From NCBI RefSeq assembly GCF_900497805.2, contig NW_020954630.1, forward strand, positions 4,191,573 through 4,255,572: a stretch of 64,000 bases of DNA, in the 5' to 3' direction. The translations under genes and the position numbers were made by a program. The stretch comes from Vombatus ursinus (taxonomy: Eukaryota; Chordata; Mammalia; Diprotodontia; Vombatidae). Shown in pieces: positions 10,560 to 20,435 of the stretch. The notes beneath the pieces were generated by a model. It made no database searches and was not told where the DNA came from. It worked only from the letters and a program-made list of their open reading frames with translations. Every line of letters begins with the position of its first letter. Position 1 is the stretch's first letter.

Positions 10560-10745
10560 AATGGAAATATGTTTTGCTTGATTGCACATGTAAAACCTAT
10601 ATCAAATTGCTTACTGTCTCAGGGAGGGGGCAGGGGAGGGAAAGAGGGAGGGAGGAAGGGAGAAAATTTGGAACTCATAATTAAAAAAAAAGTTAAAGAT
10701 TGTTTTTACATGCAATTGGGAAAAATACATTTAAAAAAATATTTA
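10560..10745 (+). mobile_element. L1 3'UTR fragment, old subfamily
   Basis: GATTGCACATGTAAAACC, TATATCAAATTGCTTACTG, a G-rich tract (GGGAGGGGGCAGGGGAGG), AAATTTGGAACTCATAATT and GTTTTTACATGCAATTGGG match, in sense, the 3'UTR read in reverse at 1517-1700. It ends in an A-rich stretch. Confidence 0.8.
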
Positions 10746-10767
10746 TTAAGCACATGAATCAGGAAGA

Positions 10768-11010
10768 GCAGCTAGGCGGCACAGGGGATACAGCAGTCAG
10801 CCTGGAGTCAGGAAGACCTAAGTTCAAATATGGCCTCAGACACTTACTAGCTGTGTGACCCTGAGCAAGTTACTTAACCCAGTTTGCCTCGGTTTCCTCA
10901 TCTGTAAAATGAACTGGAGAAGGAAATGGCAAAGCACTCCAGTATCTTTACCAAAAAAACCCCAAATGGGGTCATGAAGAGTCAGACATGTCATTCAGTC
11001 TTTAATCATA
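10768..11010 (+). mobile_element. Mar1-type SINE
   Basis: GCAGCTAGGCGGCACAGGGG head, CTTACTAGCTGTGTGACCC CORE, GGAGAAGGAAATGGCAAAGC, and CATGAAGAGTCAGACATGTC end. Low divergence. Confidence 0.92.
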
Positions 11011-11036
11011 TCTGTTGTTATATATTTGGCATAAAG

Positions 11037-11282
11037 TGCAGCTAGGTGGTTCAGTAGATAGAGTGCTGGGCCCAGAGTTAGGAAGACCTGAGTTCAAATT
11101 CAGCCTTAGACACTGTGAGACTTTGGGCAAGTCATTTAATCTCTCAGTCTCATTTTCCTCAACTGTAAAATGGAAATAATGATAGCATCTGCCTCCTAGT
11201 GTCCTTGTGGGGATCAATTGAGATAACAGATATAAAGCTCTTAACACAGTGCCTCGCATATAGCAGGTGCTTAATAAATGCT
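11037..11282 (+). mobile_element. MIR-type CORE-SINE with L2-like 3' end
   Basis: GCAGCTAGGTGGTTCAGTAG head, TTGGGCAAGTCATTTAATC CORE, GTAAAATGGAAATAATGATA, and an L2-like end (ACACAGTGCCTCGCATATAG, GTGCTTAATAAATGCTTC). Its 3' end leads into the (TTCC)n tract. The MIR-type copy at 49805 lies inside an L1, so this type was mobile after that old L1. Confidence 0.85.
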
Positions 11283-11433
11283 TCTTTCCTTCCCTTCTTC
11301 CTCCCTCTCTCCCTGCCTTAATTCCTTCTCTCCTTTCTTTCCTTCCTTCCTTCCTTCCTTCCTTCCTTCCTTCCTTCCTTCCTTCTTTCCTTCCTTCCTT
11401 CCTTCCTTCCTTCCTTCCTTCCTTCCTTCCTTC
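11283..11433. repeat. (TTCC)n microsatellite
   Basis: About 150 bp of CCTT tetranucleotides seeded at the 3' end of the SINE at 11037-11282. All reading frames here are repeat artefacts. Confidence 0.97.
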
Positions 11434-11439
11434 TCCAAT

Positions 11440-11550
11440 AAGGATGTAACCATCTTGAGGTTAGGTCCTGTTTTACTTTTGTCATTGTATCACAGTGTCT
11501 GCCACCTACTAGAAGGCACGTAAAAAATGCTTGTTGATTAACTGATGTAT
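11440..11550 (+). mobile_element. L2 LINE 3' end fragment
   Basis: CATCTTGAGGTTAGGTCCTG, TCACAGTGTCTGCCACCTAC and AAATGCTTGTTGATTAACTG follow the L2 3' terminal order (gain of 'aggtcctg', 'cacagtgcctg', 'aaatgcttgttgactgactg'). Confidence 0.7.
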
Positions 11551-11659
11551 ATACCTTATGCTTCATCATAAATGGGCTAATAGCTATTTCTTGATCCCGC
11601 CCTCCACTCTACTATATCAGGGCATATGCTAGGCTAAGCCTTATGTCTGGTAAACATTT

Positions 11660-11912
11660 AATCCACATTTCCACCTGTAATCTGTCTCTTCCTACAAGGC
11701 CTAGCTCAGATTCCCTTACCTCCACGAGGCCTCGTCCCCAAAGTCTAAAGTTTCTTCTTGTTCATATTTTCTCATAAGTGATGTGTTTTGGTTTTTCTCC
11801 TTTGAGCTTATGTTCTGTCTTATAATCAGGCTTAGAATACGGTTCTAACATTTATTATCTGTGTGAGTACATGCAGGTCACTTAACTTCCCTTACCCTCA
11901 GTTTATTATTGT
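11660..11912 (+). mobile_element. Degraded L2 piece and MIR CORE piece
   Basis: TCTTCCTACAAGGCCTAGCT to TTATAATCAGGCTTAGA resembles the L2 3' region, followed by GGTTCTAACATTTATTATCT and GCAGGTCACTTAACTTCCCT of a MIR CORE. Both are weak. Confidence 0.4.
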
Positions 11913-11966
11913 GTCATCACTGATTACTGAATGGGGACCCAGCTGGCCAGTTCCAGTTGGGTAACT

Positions 11967-12034
11967 CAGCCTCGCCTCAGCCTGGCCCAGCCTGGCCCAG
12001 CCTGGCCTCCCCTGGCCTGGCCTCACCTCCCCTG
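11967..12034. repeat. GC-rich minisatellite, CAGCCTGGCC unit
   Basis: CAGCCTGGCC occurs in tandem with variants (CCTGGCCTCCC, CCTGGCCTGGCCTCACC) over about 68 bp. It is a sharp GC peak in an AT-rich window. Confidence 0.85.
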
Positions 12035-12049
12035 AGTACCTAAGGTGTT

Positions 12050-12620
12050 CTGCCCAAAGGAAGGTCAATTTTGATGGCCAAAAGCTGCCTAGTTCACTTT
12101 GGGTTTACTGGTTAGAGTTCTCTCTCAAAGACCAAGCCTTAAACCCAATTTATTCTGAAGCTCATATATTGGACAACAATAGGTCCTTGCCCAAGCAGCA
12201 CTTAATGGTTAGTTTTTGGGCGCTCCTGGCTCAGAGTGAATGTAAATAGTAACTGTTTCTTCTTTGGCCAGCAACCCTGAGTGTCTTACCTTCTCATTTT
12301 GATTTTTTTTTTATTAAAGGGGCCATCCCTTGACTCACTTCTTAAAGAGGCCTATTCACTGAATGGACGTTACCTCACTCAAAGTGAGAACCTGAAAAAA
12401 ACCTCAGTTTAAAAGGGCCAGGGTCTCCCATTGCATCCTGAGCCTTCTCAAGTCATCCTGATGACTATCTGGCCACTGGAACCAGATGGCTCTGGAGGAG
12501 AAAGTGAGGCAGGTGACCTTGCACAGTCCTCCCTCACTTAAATCAAAGTAAACTGCAAGTCCTGTCATCATCTCCCTGATGTCATGGTCCTCTTTGAGAA
12601 GGAAGGACCGGCTTATTGTG
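12050..12620 (+). repeat. Unassigned repeat 'Y', long copy
   Basis: The 12410-12612 part is clearly paralogous to 42535-42712: TATCTGGCCACTGGAACCAG, ATGGCTCTGGAGGAGAAAGT, GAGGCAGGTGACCTTGCACA, GATGTCATGGTCCTCTTTGA. The upstream 12050-12410 lacks a partner in this window, so its membership is uncertain. The 3' end reads GAGAAGGAAGGACC. Family not identified. Confidence 0.6.
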
Positions 12621-13594
12621 ATCTCAGACAAGTGTGACCCTAAGCAAAATGTTTAGATGGTTTCAGACTCCTTACCCTTTCTGAGTAATATCTTCCCCTC
12701 TCTACCCTGTTGTTGGCCCTTGTATCTGTCACCCTCTTGCCTATCTTTCGATGTTCACTTCCTAGATGCTCTTTCTTTCTCTTCTCAACTTTGAAAATTG
12801 AACCCTGGAAAAAATCTCACATGTCATTCCTTAGGACAAATTTGAGTTCATGTTAAACCTTTCTTTTTTTTCTGTCATAAAGTGAAAGTCCGCCTTTGGT
12901 TAGAGAACACTCAGAAGTCAGATAATAGTTATTAAGCAATGGCCTTCTCTGTCTAGGCAGAAGACTAGCCATTCCATGATTCACTGTATTTTATGAGTGT
13001 GGGAAGTTTTTCAGGAAGCTAATTTATGGCTAATGAATATGGACTGGAATGGTTTGTCTTTGGGTTCTCCTACTCCTTTCTCTTCCTATCTTTTCCCTCC
13101 CCAATCTCCATGTAGGCCTTATGATTGGCAAGCTGTACTTGTGAGTTTTCCCTGACTTAGAACTGTCATCTCTTGAAAACTGTGTGTAAAGTGAGAAAAA
13201 TATATTAACTCTATGTGAAGTTATAAAAAGATGTAAAGTTACAAAGTACAACCATTCAGAAATATAATTAATAAATATGAGACCAAGAATTCTTAAAGAG
13301 ATATGACTGATTCCTTTCAGAACGTATTTGTCGTCAAGTCTAAAAAGACATAATAATTATCTTCAAGACCACCTCAGTTTCTATGACAGTGTATTCCATA
13401 CCAAAAGAAAAAAATCCTTTAAATTAGATGTTTGATCCAATTTCCTAGATATTTACATAGTTTGATTTGAGGGAGTGAATTAACTGCAGTTGTTGATTGA
13501 TGACTACAAACAGCTAGTGTAATCATCTGTATAGTTAGGACTAGGAACAGGCAATAGACCTGTGATTCATTGATATATGGAACACTTGGATGGA
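12621..13594. other. No recognisable feature
   Basis: AT-rich sequence without a nameable repeat or coding frame. Confidence 0.4.
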
Positions 13595-13925
13595 TAAATT
13601 TCCTCTACCAGTGCAGGTAGGCACCTTCCCTGAAAATTATACTTTCAGAAATGTTCCTAGATCATTGGAGGGTTGAGTGACTTGCCTAGATACTCTAAAA
13701 TCTTTGATCAGTTAATAAAAGGAGGTTTACTTAATTATAGCATGAAAAAGATATCAGTAAAGATAGAATAACATTTCTTGCCTTCTTTTGGAAACATGGC
13801 TGGTAGGCAGGACAGAGTGTAATTACTTGCATGTTCTTAGGAAATACACAGGTATATCAGAAATGGGACTTGTACCCTGGTCTTCCTGGCTTTGGAACAG
13901 AGCCACTGTGTCAGGCTGGTGACCA
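13595..13925 (-). mobile_element. SINE family 'C', antisense, split by a 160-bp insert
   Basis: Left piece 13595-13687 has the reverse 3' module (CCTCTACCAGTGCAGGTAGG) and GTGACTTGCCTAGA. The CORE/head resumes at about 13846 (ACACAGGTATATCAGAAATG, TACCCTGGTCTTCCTGGC). The two pieces join to one SINE if 13688-13846 is removed, so that segment arrived later. Confidence 0.6.
13688..13850. repeat. 163-bp duplicated segment, copy 1
   Basis: I aligned this by eye to 17555-17717: 8 mismatches, no gaps, about 95% identity. Homology starts at AGATACTCT and stops at GGAAAT.CACA in both. It interrupts an antisense SINE. The segment has no coding frame, no clear terminal inverted repeat and no poly(A). 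Family unknown. Confidence 0.85.
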
Positions 13926-14204
13926 TTATTGTACACAACTAAGTAGTAATTCTATGGGGTTATGTACTATTTCTCCAACCTGGTTCTTAATCCACGTTGG
14001 TAGAGCCCATGGCTTCATCTAAATTCTTTCTTATTGATCACACTAGTGTCTACAAAGGGAGCAAAGCATAGCCCACCTCATGCATGAAGGCTCATATATT
14101 CTGGAATGGTTTAAAAAGTATGAGAAATTTAATCTACAGCCAAACTTTCTGAAGTGTCAGAGTTCAGTACGAAAGCAGGCAGATAGACAAGATGTTCGTG
14201 CTCC

Positions 14205-14660
14205 AGGTTTATTCATTCATTAATTCATTCATTCAACACACAATTATCAGGTACTATGCCATGTGCTAGGCACTATGCTAGGTATTGGGTATTCAAAGAA
14301 AAATGAAACCATTCCTGCCCTCAACAGGTTTACATTTTATAGACAATTAGCAGTATCTATACAGAACAGTAAATACAAAATATTTGCAAAGTAGATATAA
14401 TATAATATTTGGGGTATGGGGAGGCAATTGCAATAGGCAGGTTTAAGGCTTGCTTATAAGGTACCCCTTGAACTAAGTTTTAAAGAAAGACAAGTAATCT
14501 CTGAGTTGAGGAAGGTTGCATTGCAGATATGGGGGAAAGTTTGTACAAAGGCACATATTTTTAAGATGAACTGTAATGTATACAGGAGAGCAAGTGGGTA
14601 AACTTGACTGGAATAAAATATATTAAGGAGAATAATGTGTAATAAGCCAGGAAAGTTTTG
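14205..14660 (+). repeat. Old interspersed repeat 'X', 5' part
   Basis: Starts with (ATTC)n-like TTCATTCATTAATTCATTC, then GCCATGTGCTAGGCACTATG, ACCATTCCTGCCCTCAACAG and TTACATTTTATAGACAATTA, and continues into a region like GGAAAGTTTGTACAAAGGCA. The same ordered words recur at 27488, 28128, 29845, 37330, 38105 and 62210. It is a long mammalian-type element that I recognise but cannot name. Confidence 0.6.
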
Positions 14661-14789
14661 GGATACGAGAGAGCCTACATCACATACATGCATATGCACA
14701 CACATACATATGATGATTTCAGCATAAAAGTCACTCTACTTTTGCATACATAGATCTAATGGTAAAGAAGATTTTACCTTATATTGAGC

Positions 14790-15012
14790 TTAAATCTGCT
14801 TCTTTACAATTTCTAATACTTGTTCTTAATTCTGGACTCAGGGATAAAGAAGAACAAATCTAATTACTTTTCCACACATTTTCAAAAACTAGAAGAAAGC
14901 TATTGTGTCACTCCCATGTCTCCTTTCTTCCAGGATAGAAACTTCCCATGCTTTCAGTGGATCCTTGTATGGCACATTCTTCAGTATCCTCACCACCCTA
15001 GTTATCCTCTTT
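14790..15012 (-). mobile_element. CR1/L3 LINE 3' fragment, antisense
   Basis: GAAAGCTATTGTGTCACTCC, CTTTCTTCCAGGATAGAAAC, GATCCTTGTATGGCACATTC and CTCACCACCCTAGTTATCCT are the reverse of the CR1/L3 segment read in sense at 44200-44300. Confidence 0.7.
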
Positions 15013-15099
15013 TTTTGAAAATCAGGATATTTATCTATCTCCATTACTGAGGCATTTTGCTCATTCTTCATGATTTTTTAAAGATCATTGGCAGTAATG

Positions 15100-15345
15100 A
15101 GGCAACATAGTATACAGATAGAGGGCTGGTGCCAAGACCAAGAAGAACTTGGATCTAAGTACTGCCTTTAATATAAGCTGGTAGTATGATCCTGGGTGAA
15201 TCTCGGTGCCCTAGGATCCTCTCTAAAGCTACAAATTGCAGAGAAGGTGCTGACCTTAATTGATACAGAAAGTTTTCTTACCTGGAAACTCTTATGCCAG
15301 AAATAATAGGTCTGGCTCCAATCCTGTTGACAGGGACTCAGCAAT
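15100..15345 (+). mobile_element. SINE family 'C'
   Basis: GGCAACATAGTATACAGATA head, diverged CORE, then CTACAAATTGCAGAGAAGGT, AGAAAGTTTTCTTACCTGG and AATAGGTCTGGCTCCAATCC of the family 'C' 3' module. Confidence 0.65.
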
Positions 15346-16394
15346 CACACCCACCAATTATAATTCCTTTTTCTAATGTTTTTTGTTCTAGTGACCCTAT
15401 GAGGTAAGTAGGACCGGGATAATTAGTTGTTTCTGCAGCTGAGGCAAATCTTAATTTGAGTCCTAGGAATCTCATCTTATTCTTATAACTTTCCTTTCCC
15501 CAAGGTCCATCCTCCTCACCTTAGTGTGGCACTTTAGCCTTGAGCTTTTCATATTATTTCTGCTTTATCCTCCTATCTATGCTTTTTCCCACTTGCTTGG
15601 TAATCTGACTCTGATGCTTGTCTCTCTTTGTTTAGACATTAGACATTGCCTTGCTTGTTTTTGACTACAGATTTAGCTATGGGTAGAGCTATTCAGAAGA
15701 ATATCAATGCTAGTTATTAAAATTGTAGTTCCTTTTCTCCAGCCAGAAGAATTAAGATGATGTAATAAAAAAGGCAGGCATTCATTCTAGAGACCCCCAA
15801 ATATATCAGGGGCACCTTACAAATATTATACCTATGTGACGCATACATATATTTATCCTCGTACTCTGTTTTGCTGCAGCTCATATGGATTGCATGGGGG
15901 AAGGGAAGGACTATCTTGGGTCAAATGATGTGGCGTATATGAATATGTTTGATTCTTGGTGGATCTTCTGATCTTCTGTGTTTCAGAAGAGTCAAAGATG
16001 ATATTTGGTTGTTATGTCACTTTACAATATTCTATTCATGATGAACAAATAACTGTTCTTTGTATTAATTGTTTTAGGATTCTAGGGAATAGAAAGAAGG
16101 GAGGGATTCTGGTCATATGGGACAAGATCCATTCAAAATTGGAGTTCCTGAACTGTTGACACTTGGCTGGAATGGGGCAATATAGAAGAGGTTACATCAG
16201 AAACATAATGTGTACAGGGCTAAATGCCCAGTCATTATTTCTCCTAAAGGGAAATATAGGAAGAAAATGCTTCTTTGCTCTGGTAAGTGCGTTTGTGTAT
16301 GTTTTCCTCCTTTCCCTTTGCCTAATCCAACATAAAGCCCACTTGGGGGCTTTAAATGCCTTGGGGAATGTTGTGATTTTTTTTTTCTTTCTTG
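15346..16394. other. No recognisable feature over 1 kb
   Basis: No named repeat. An open frame begins at 16163 and runs to 16585, but its 3' half is L2 sequence, so it is not a gene call. Confidence 0.4.
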
Positions 16395-16640
16395 CAGGCT
16401 TCCTTGAGAATTCTTATCCCAATTTCTACCTGTTTTTGAAGGTCCAGCTAAAATCCAGTCTTATTGAGGAAGACTTTCCTGGATCTTCCAGCTGCCATCG
16501 ATCACATCCTTCTCTGAACTCCTCCAGGCCAACATATTGTTATCTAATTATTTCACGTGCATTAGCCTTCCCAGAAAGATTATGAATTTCTTGAATACAG
16601 GAACCACACTTCATACTTCTTATATATCTCCCACCATTTC
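16395..16640 (+). mobile_element. L2 LINE 3' fragment
   Basis: GGTCCAGCTAAAATCCAGTC, GAGGAAGACTTTCCTGGATC, TCTTGAATACAGGAACCACA and TTATATATCTCCCACCATTT follow the L2 ORF2 C-terminus and 3'UTR order. The terminal 'aataaatgttg' part is lost. Confidence 0.75.
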
Positions 16641-16824
16641 TTGGAGAATATTGAAGACACAGAGACAGAATTAGAACAGGTGACTGGGTTTTTGCCCCAG
16701 GGTGCCATATCCTGGGAACATAAGACCTGACCTTGGTGGAGCAGCACTTCTCCAAGTTTAAAGCTGTCATCTTTTGTAGAATTCCATTATGCTCCTTTCC
16801 TAGGTTGTCTTCCCATGGGGGTGC

Positions 16825-17010
16825 TAAGCAGATTTGGAGTCAGAGAACATGGGTTTGAATACTGAACCTGCTACTAATAGCTACGTGACCTTTGAGAGTC
16901 ATATCACCTCTCTAGGCCTCAGTTTCTTCATCTTTAAATGAGAGTGTTAAGCTAGATGACCTTTAAAAGTCCCTTTCAGCTTGAAATCTATGATCCTGTG
17001 ATTTTAAGTC
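16825..17010 (+). mobile_element. MIR3-like SINE with CR1/L3-like tail
   Basis: AGATTTGGAGTCAGAGAACA, TAATAGCTACGTGACC, CTCTCTAGGCCTCAGTTTC, then AAGCTAGATGACCTTTAAAA and CAGCTTGAAATCTATGATCC. The tail matches CR1/L3 3' ends (compare 18590 and 44660), suggesting past mobilisation by that LINE. Confidence 0.8.
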
Positions 17011-17329
17011 TGACCTAAGTACATGTGTTATATACACTCTCTGGGATCAGTGAGGGGAAGTAGTGGTAAAATCAGTATACGCTGGCCAGAAGCACCCACT
17101 CCTTCCTTTCCCATCCTACTCAAAAGTAACTTTTTGAAGAAAAGAATTGTGTCTCACTCCTATCCTTAGATCTTTCTAGCATGAAGGAGAGGGTCCTGCA
17201 CAGAGAAAGTCTTGAATAAAAGTACGTGGATGGTTATGACAGTAGTAGATGTGTTTCATGTCAAACACATATTGGATCCTAAATTCCTTCCCTACGGCAA
17301 TCAACTGAGATAACAGACCTCAGATACAG

Positions 17330-17545
17330 ACTATATGCAGATTGGTTGAAGGAACTTGGGACTGTTTTGCTGGGAAAAGAAGTTTCAGCTTTGGATGTGA
17401 TGGATGTTTTTAAATATTTGAAAGGCCATTATATGGAAGATGCCTCTTTGGTCCCAGATGCCAGAATTAAGAACAATGGTTGGGAAATGCAAAGAAGCAA
17501 ATTTAGGCCTGAGGAAAGCACCTGTCAATTCAGCACTGATATTGG
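17330..17545 (+). mobile_element. CR1/L3 LINE 3' fragment
   Basis: TTAAATATTTGAAAGGCCAT, ATATGGAAGATGCCTCTTTG and GCAAAGAAGCAAATTTAGGC parallel 44360-44450 and 62620-62750. It breaks off just before the 163-bp duplicate at 17555. Confidence 0.7.
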
Positions 17546-17554
17546 GAAGAAATG

Positions 17555-17717
17555 AGATACTCTGAAGTCTTTGATCAGTTAATAAAAGGAGGTTTACTTA
17601 ATTATAGCAGGAAAAAGATATCAGTGAAGATAGAATAACATTTCTTGCCTTCTTTTAGAAACATGGCTAGTAGGCAGGACAGAGTGTAATGACTTGCATG
17701 TTCTTAGGAAATCCACA
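17555..17717. repeat. 163-bp duplicated segment, copy 2
   Basis: Partner of 13688-13850 in direct orientation, 3.87 kb apart, about 95% identical without gaps. The left neighbour is a broken CR1/L3 fragment; the right neighbour (CAAATTCTGAAGAAGCC) is unrelated to the flank of copy 1. Confidence 0.85.
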
Positions 17718-17942
17718 AATTCTGAAGAAGCCACATTAATATGTCCAGAGGCTATTAGGATGCTGCATCGAGGAAAGGCATAGGGGCCAATCAGGTTCCA
17801 AAACCAATTTTCTTGCCTTTTAGGGAAAACTAGCCTAACTCATGTTGTAGGAGTAGGGGGACAAGGAACTCTGGTCCATAGTGGTTCTATCACAGGCTTG
17901 ATGAAAGGAAAGATTTTCTAACTTATTTTCCTAACTTTTAGA

Positions 17943-18426
17943 GTAGAGTCTTTTAGCCTCTTCTGTGTCAGTTTGGCAGTCAACTGCTTCATAGAAGAAT
18001 GTTTTTAAATGTATAAAATAAAAACATAGGATTTCATCTCTTCTTTACCCTCAAACGTCTCTGGGTAAAAACAACAGCTACTTTTTTTTTATAAGATGCA
18101 AAGCCACAAACTAATATTTTGTGCTGGTTAACCACCTAGCCTTAGTATACCAGCATGCCAATGCCATCATGTCAGCTCAGTGGTGTAGTGCACAGACTAC
18201 CACCCTTAAGAGTTAGGAAGACATGAGTTTGAATTTTGCTTCATATACTTACTAGCTCTGACAAGTCACTTAACCTTTCATGCTGTTTCCCTATCTATAA
18301 AATGGGGATAGGATAACATAATGGGGATAGGACAATGGAGGATTTCATAGGAAAACGATTACATTGAAATACGATTATCAAAATACTAAAATGTCAAATT
18401 CACAGACCCCAGGTTAAGAACCCTTG
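17943..18426 (+). mobile_element. hAT-like MITE, family B, split by a composite SINE
   Basis: The left part, 17943-18037, contains AGTTTGGCAGTCAACTGC and GAATGTTTTTAAATG. The right part, 18349-18426, contains TACATTGAAATACGATTATC and CACAGACCCCAGGTTAAGAA. The same order is continuous at 27724-27927. The interruption (18038-18338) is bounded by a 10-bp direct repeat, so the MITE is the older layer. Confidence 0.75.
18038..18338 (+). mobile_element. Composite SINE: novel 5' module plus CORE-SINE, copy 1
   Basis: A perfect 10-bp direct repeat, AGGATTTCAT (18028-18037 and 18339-18348), bounds the unit. The first ~130 bp (TCTTCTTTA, CTGGGTAAAAACAACAGCT, CACAAACTAATATTTTGTG, CTTAGTATACCAGCATGC) is not found in the other SINEs here. 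It is followed by a tRNA-like head (TCAGTGGTGTAGTGCACAGA) and CORE (GACAAGTCACTTAACC). The tail is short and carries an internal duplication of AATGGGGATAGGA. Copy 2 (19293-19695) has the same 5' boundary. Confidence 0.75.
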
Positions 18427-18435
18427 CACTAGAGT

Positions 18436-18610
18436 AATCCATAAGTAAACCTCAGGAGGTAGTGAGTGACTCACTACCATTGGAAGTATTCAAGCAAAGG
18501 CTAGATGACCACTGGCTGCTACTTTGTAGATGGAATTCATTTTCATATATGCGTTGGGCTAGATGACCATTGAAGTCCCTTCCAATTCTGGAATTCTGCG
18601 ATTCTGTGAA
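18436..18610 (+). mobile_element. CR1/L3 LINE 3' terminus
   Basis: CACTACCATTGGAAGTATTC, AAGCAAAGGCTAGATGACCA, GGGCTAGATGACCATTGAAG and the terminal GATTCTGTGA-type end, characteristic of CR1/L3 3' termini. Confidence 0.85.
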
Positions 18611-19292
18611 GGGTCTGCATGTTAGAGTTAGGATCCACAAAGGTACTTACTTGCAAACCATTCTAATTAAACCGTGGCACAAATTTAGCTTTTCTGAAAA
18701 AAAATCACTTATATACTTTGGTTATTAAATTACTGCCTATTACTCCTCTAATGCTTGTGAGCTACAATTTACTTTGGTAAAAATCCCTTTCCCTTGCTAC
18801 TGCTATTCATATGGTCATATCTGTCCAGCTCATACCTTTCCTTTTCTAGTCCTTTTCCTTCCGTTCCCTTCATTTCTATTTTGTTCACTGTAACCTTCCT
18901 CTATTTTTATCAAACTTGTTTTTATCATAGATCAAAAACCACTCCTTTCATCTTCAGGTGCTCAATGAACTCTAAATCCCTCCTGAAACTACCCCTTCAC
19001 TTGGCAGGCTTTCCAAAGCTGGCTGTTCTTTTGCTTATATACCCCTGTCCCCAAGGCCAAGAAGAATTGGCATCCTTACTCCCCATTCCTTTTTTGAGAC
19101 CTTTTCTTTGCTACCACCTCTCAGCAAAATGCTATCCTTTAAAGTCCATTCCATTATATCCTCCATGTCATTCTCTTTCCTGATAAGTTGACTATATAGT
19201 TCTTATCTTCTCCATTGCAATCCTTTTAACATCTGGACTTCCCAATTGTCCAGTCCTTATTGTAGAACCTGATTGGGCAAGCAAATACTGTG
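18611..19292. other. No recognisable feature
   Basis: Pyrimidine-rich on the plus strand, with a 129-codon open frame at 18794-19183 made mostly of Ser/Phe/Leu/Pro. That composition is what a C/T-rich strand gives and is not evidence of a gene. Possibly an old LINE remnant. Confidence 0.4.
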
Positions 19293-19695
19293 TCTTCTTT
19301 AGTCTCCAAGGTTTCTGGGTAAAAACAACAGCTGCTTTTTTGTAAGATGTGGAGTCACAAACTAATAGGTTGTGCCAGCTAATGGCAGCTACCCAGCTTT
19401 AGTATATCAGCATACAGATCCATCATGCCAGCTAGGTGGTGTAGTGGTTAGACTGCTGCACTATCAGGAAGAGTCAGGAAGATCTGACCTCAGTTTGAAT
19501 CTTCCCTGATATACTTTGTATAAGTCACTTAACTTTTTTCACAGTTTCCCTATCTCTAAAAATGAGAATAATAATAGTTCCCATCTTACAGGTTTTTGCA
19601 AGGATCAAATGAGATACTATACATAAAATGCTATGCAAACTTTGAAGTGCTATGTAAACTTTGAAGTGCTATGTAAATGCTAGCTATTATTATTA
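19293..19695 (+). mobile_element. Composite SINE, copy 2, with full tail
   Basis: Same 5' module as 18038 (TCTTCTTTA, TTCTGGGTAAAAACAACAGC, TCACAAACTAATAGGTTGTG, CTTTAGTATATCAGCAT), then a tRNA-like head (CAGCTAGGTGGTGTAGTGG) and CORE (ATAAGTCACTTAAC). The MIR-type tail runs CATCTTACAGGTTTTTGC, AAGTGCTATGTAAATG and (TTA)n. A 20-bp piece of the tail (ACTTTGAAGTGCTATGTAAA) is tandemly duplicated. Module identity to copy 1 is roughly 80%. Confidence 0.7.
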
Positions 19696-20318
19696 TGTAC
19701 AAAATAGCCCTAGTGGACAGATCTACCCAGTTTAACATTCAAGGGTCTCTTACCCAAAGCATCCTATTGGATTTCTTAACCGTGTTGATCTCTGTTTTAA
19801 GAAACTCAGCCACTCGAAGATGGATGGGTTGCCTACATAATGGAATCATGCGATGTTGCCCAATGATAACTGTAGCTGAAGGGCTGAGCTCATTATATGC
19901 CTGGAGGACCATGGCATTGATATATCAGAGCCTGGATGAATGGCTGTGTGATTACTTACTGCACCAACTCCCAAAACTCTGCTCCCTTGATTCATGAGAA
20001 TATCAACCTACCTCAGGATAAGTATTAAATATATGTCCTGGAACTCACTAATCTGTGCATATCTGAGTGATCTTCCTTGGCCACCTAAATCAGGAATTGT
20101 TCTGCCTGAATCGAATGGCCCCATCTATCTCTTTAACTAGATGTCCACTGTGGCATCATTTCCTCAGGAGACTCTTCAACATCCAAGAATTTTGTCTCCA
20201 CTCTATTTCAGTCATGAGAGGTTGTGGTCATATATTAGTATCTCTCCCTACTTCCTACTCAATTTGCTGCAGATTCTTTAATTCCTAGTTCTGGCTATAT
20301 GAATACATAGATATACAA
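19696..20318. other. Unique-looking sequence, no assignment
   Basis: Contains a 106-codon open frame (19677-19997, its start lying in the SINE tail). I see no domain or family resemblance. A degraded processed pseudogene or unrecognised repeat is possible. Confidence 0.3.
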
Positions 20319-20435
20319 TAAGTACTTAAGTCAATTCATGAATTTGAACCTCAGTTTCCTCATCTATAAAATTAAGGGGTTTAACTAAATGGTCTCAAGG
20401 CCATTTCCACCTCAAAGTCCAATTGTTTTATAATT
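20319..20435 (+). mobile_element. MIR3-like SINE 3' half
   Basis: TTTGAACCTCAGTTTCCTCA, AACTAAATGGTCTCAAGGCC and CCACCTCAAAGTCCAATTG match the CORE end and CR1/L3-like tail. Confidence 0.65.

Noticed and set aside
11267-11569. Overlapping open frames on both strands rich in Pro/Ser/Phe or Lys/Glu/Gly/Arg
   Set aside because: All are readings of the (TTCC)n tract.
16163-16585. 140-codon open frame with an apparent acceptor (TTTTTCTTTCTTGCAG at about 16382-16397)
   Set aside because: The 3' half is L2 LINE sequence and the rest has no coding hallmark; the poly-pyrimidine AG is probably fortuitous.
19677-19997. 106-codon open frame
   Set aside because: Its start codon lies in a SINE tail, no motif is recognisable and one such frame is expected by chance in 64 kb; kept only as unassigned sequence.
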